From an uncultured Clostridia bacterium (GTDB lineage: Bacteria; Bacillota; Clostridia; Christensenellales; Borkfalkiaceae), in assembly GCA_937888935.1 (NCBI GenBank), contig CALARO010000002.1, positions 1 through 5,810 of the forward strand: a stretch of DNA of 5,810 nt, in the 5' to 3' direction. A program made the translations under genes and the position numbers. A model generated the notes under the pieces. That model made no database searches, was not told the DNA's origin, and saw only the letters and a list, made by a program, of their open reading frames with translations. Of the stretch, positions 4,835 to 5,810 are shown one piece after another (positions within the stretch are counted from its first letter, which is position 1; the number at the start of each line of letters is the position of its first letter).

Positions 4835-5810
4835 ATGGCAACAAAAAAATACGAAAACGCGGAAAAAGTAGCGGAGCTTCTCGGGGCGGGCGGCTTGAAA
4901 AACGCCGGCGAGCGGTTACTTTCCTCGGAAAAACAACTTTCCGAGATTTTGAAAAAACTCACCGCGCTTGAAGAAGAACGCGATCGCGCGGAAGCGGAAG
5001 AAAAGCGGATCGCGGAAGAAAAAGCGCAGGCGGCGCGTGCGGAAGAAGAACGCGTCGCGGCGGAAGCGGCTGCGAAAGAAGCGGAAAAAGCGGCAAAGGA
5101 AGCCGCGAAGCAGGCGGAAGAAACGCAAAACGCCGCTGCCGAAGAGAATTCGAAAGAAGCGGAAAGCGTAAAACAGGAAGCCGTAGAAAAGGCAGCCGAA
5201 ACCGCCGAAGAAACCGCAGCGGAAAACCCCGCGAAAAAATCGGGAAAATCGGCGAAGAAAGCTTCCGAAGCGGATAAAGCGGAAGAAGCAAAGGAAGCGA
5301 AAAACGCGGCCGCGGCAGAAGAGAGCGAAGAAAAGGCGGGAGAAAAAACGCCCGCCCCCGCCGCGAAAGAAGAAGCAAAACCCGCGGAAAAAGCGGAAGA
5401 AAAGCCGGCGGCAAAAGCGGAAGAGCCGAAGAAACCTTCCACGCCTTCGTATATCGTGCGCCGCGCTTCCGACGCGCCCGCACCCGCCGCGCCCGCAGTT
5501 CGCCCCGCCGGCGCGAAACGTCCGCCGATGCGTTTTGTAAACGGTCAGGCGGTGGGCGTATACGTGGCGAAGCCTGGTACGGAAAACAACGATAAGCCGT
5601 CTTACCGCGCGGGCGGCGCAAATTCGTTCCGTCCGAGAGGGGATAAGCCGTTCCCTCAAAGAACGGGCGCAGGCTCGTCGCAATTCAAGCCGAGAACGGG
5701 GGCAGTTGCCGCACCCATTCTTCCAAAAGAGAATACGAAAACCCCTTCCAAAAAGAAATTCGAAAAAACCTACGTTGAAAAACGCCCCGTATCTCGCTAC
5801 ACCCTTCAGC
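4835..5810 (+). CDS. infB: Translation initiation factor IF-2, N-terminal part (runs off the window)
   Basis: IF-2 is the GTPase that delivers formyl-Met-tRNA to the 30S subunit and promotes subunit joining. The frame is open from ATG 4835 to the last base, giving 325 codons without a stop. All of it is the variable N-terminal region; the G domain lies beyond the window, so identity rests on position after ylxQ and on composition. Residues ~1-50 (YENAEKVAELLGAGGLKNAG and on) form helices. Residues ~45-197 are low-complexity Ala/Glu/Lys, a probable long helix or coiled coil. Residues ~198-325 switch to Pro/Ala/Arg/Gly-rich and basic (YIVRR at 206-210, SFRPRGDKPF, QFKPRTG). I do not see a clear canonical IF2N motif. 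Long acidic-to-basic extensions are common in IF-2 of bacteria. Confidence 0.82.
   Translation, partial: MATKKYENAEKVAELLGAGGLKNAGERLLSSEKQLSEILKKLTALEEERDRAEAEEKRIAEEKAQAARAEEERVAAEAAAKEAEKAAKEAAKQAEETQNAAAEENSKEAESVKQEAVEKAAETAEETAAENPAKKSGKSAKKASEADKAEEAKEAKNAAAAEESEEKAGEKTPAPAAKEEAKPAEKAEEKPAAKAEEPKKPSTPSYIVRRASDAPAPAAPAVRPAGAKRPPMRFVNGQAVGVYVAKPGTENNDKPSYRAGGANSFRPRGDKPFPQRTGAGSSQFKPRTGAVAAPILPKENTKTPSKKKFEKTYVEKRPVSRYTLQ

Noticed and set aside
4807..5683. Three overlapping antisense frames opposite infB, and the lysine/arginine-rich + frame 4968-5171
   Set aside because: All are shadows of the purine-rich Ala/Glu/Lys repeats of IF-2; several frames stay open simply because the codons are so biased.
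1..5810. CRISPR arrays, tRNA/rRNA genes, insertion sequences, phage or defence genes
   Set aside because: No regularly spaced repeats, no tRNA-like cloverleaf or rRNA sequence, and no transposase or integrase motif was seen.

Overview
The window holds the start of a conserved bacterial translation/transcription operon, rimP-nusA-ylxR(rnpM)-ylxQ-infB, all on the + strand. Ahead of it lie an uncharacterised lipoprotein gene and the tail of a probable membrane protein. Gene order, strong purine-rich Shine-Dalgarno sites, a gram-positive style lipoprotein signal and a YlxR with paired cysteines point to a Bacillota/Clostridia-type organism. The heavy use of GAA, GCG and AAA codons and the MBG-type lipoprotein suggest an uncultured gut clostridial lineage, possibly Christensenellales-like. 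That finer placement is an impression and was not tested. The code looks standard, with TAA, TAG and TGA all used as stops.

Layout. Positions 1-165: C-terminus of a probable membrane protein, whose last codons are changed by a 19-bp tandem duplication (142-179). Positions 166-242: A-rich leader with A-tracts spaced at about one helical turn, then a good Shine-Dalgarno site. Positions 243-2225: a 660-residue secreted lipoprotein with one clear and one degenerate MBG/bacterial Ig-like domain and a large C-terminal part I do not recognise. Positions 2226-2392: intergenic region with an extended -10 promoter and a long, nearly perfect hairpin in the predicted 5' leader. Positions 2393-2854: rimP with a TTG start. 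Positions 2855-2976: spacer with a 15-bp tandem repeat. Positions 2977-4170: nusA. Positions 4170-4445: ylxR. Positions 4432-4830: ylxQ. From 4835 to the window end: the N-terminal third or so of infB, whose GTPase domain lies outside.

How the genes work together. RimP matures the 30S subunit. NusA controls RNA polymerase pausing and termination. YlxR (RnpM) binds and modulates RNase P RNA. YlxQ is an L7Ae-type RNA-binding protein. IF-2 brings initiator tRNA to the ribosome. nusA to infB are packed with overlaps or a 4-nt gap, so they are almost certainly one transcript, probably started at the promoter before rimP.

I do not see a new defence, mobile or biosynthetic system here. The points most worth a second look are the leader hairpin before rimP, the unassigned lipoprotein, the phased A-tracts and the 19-bp duplication.
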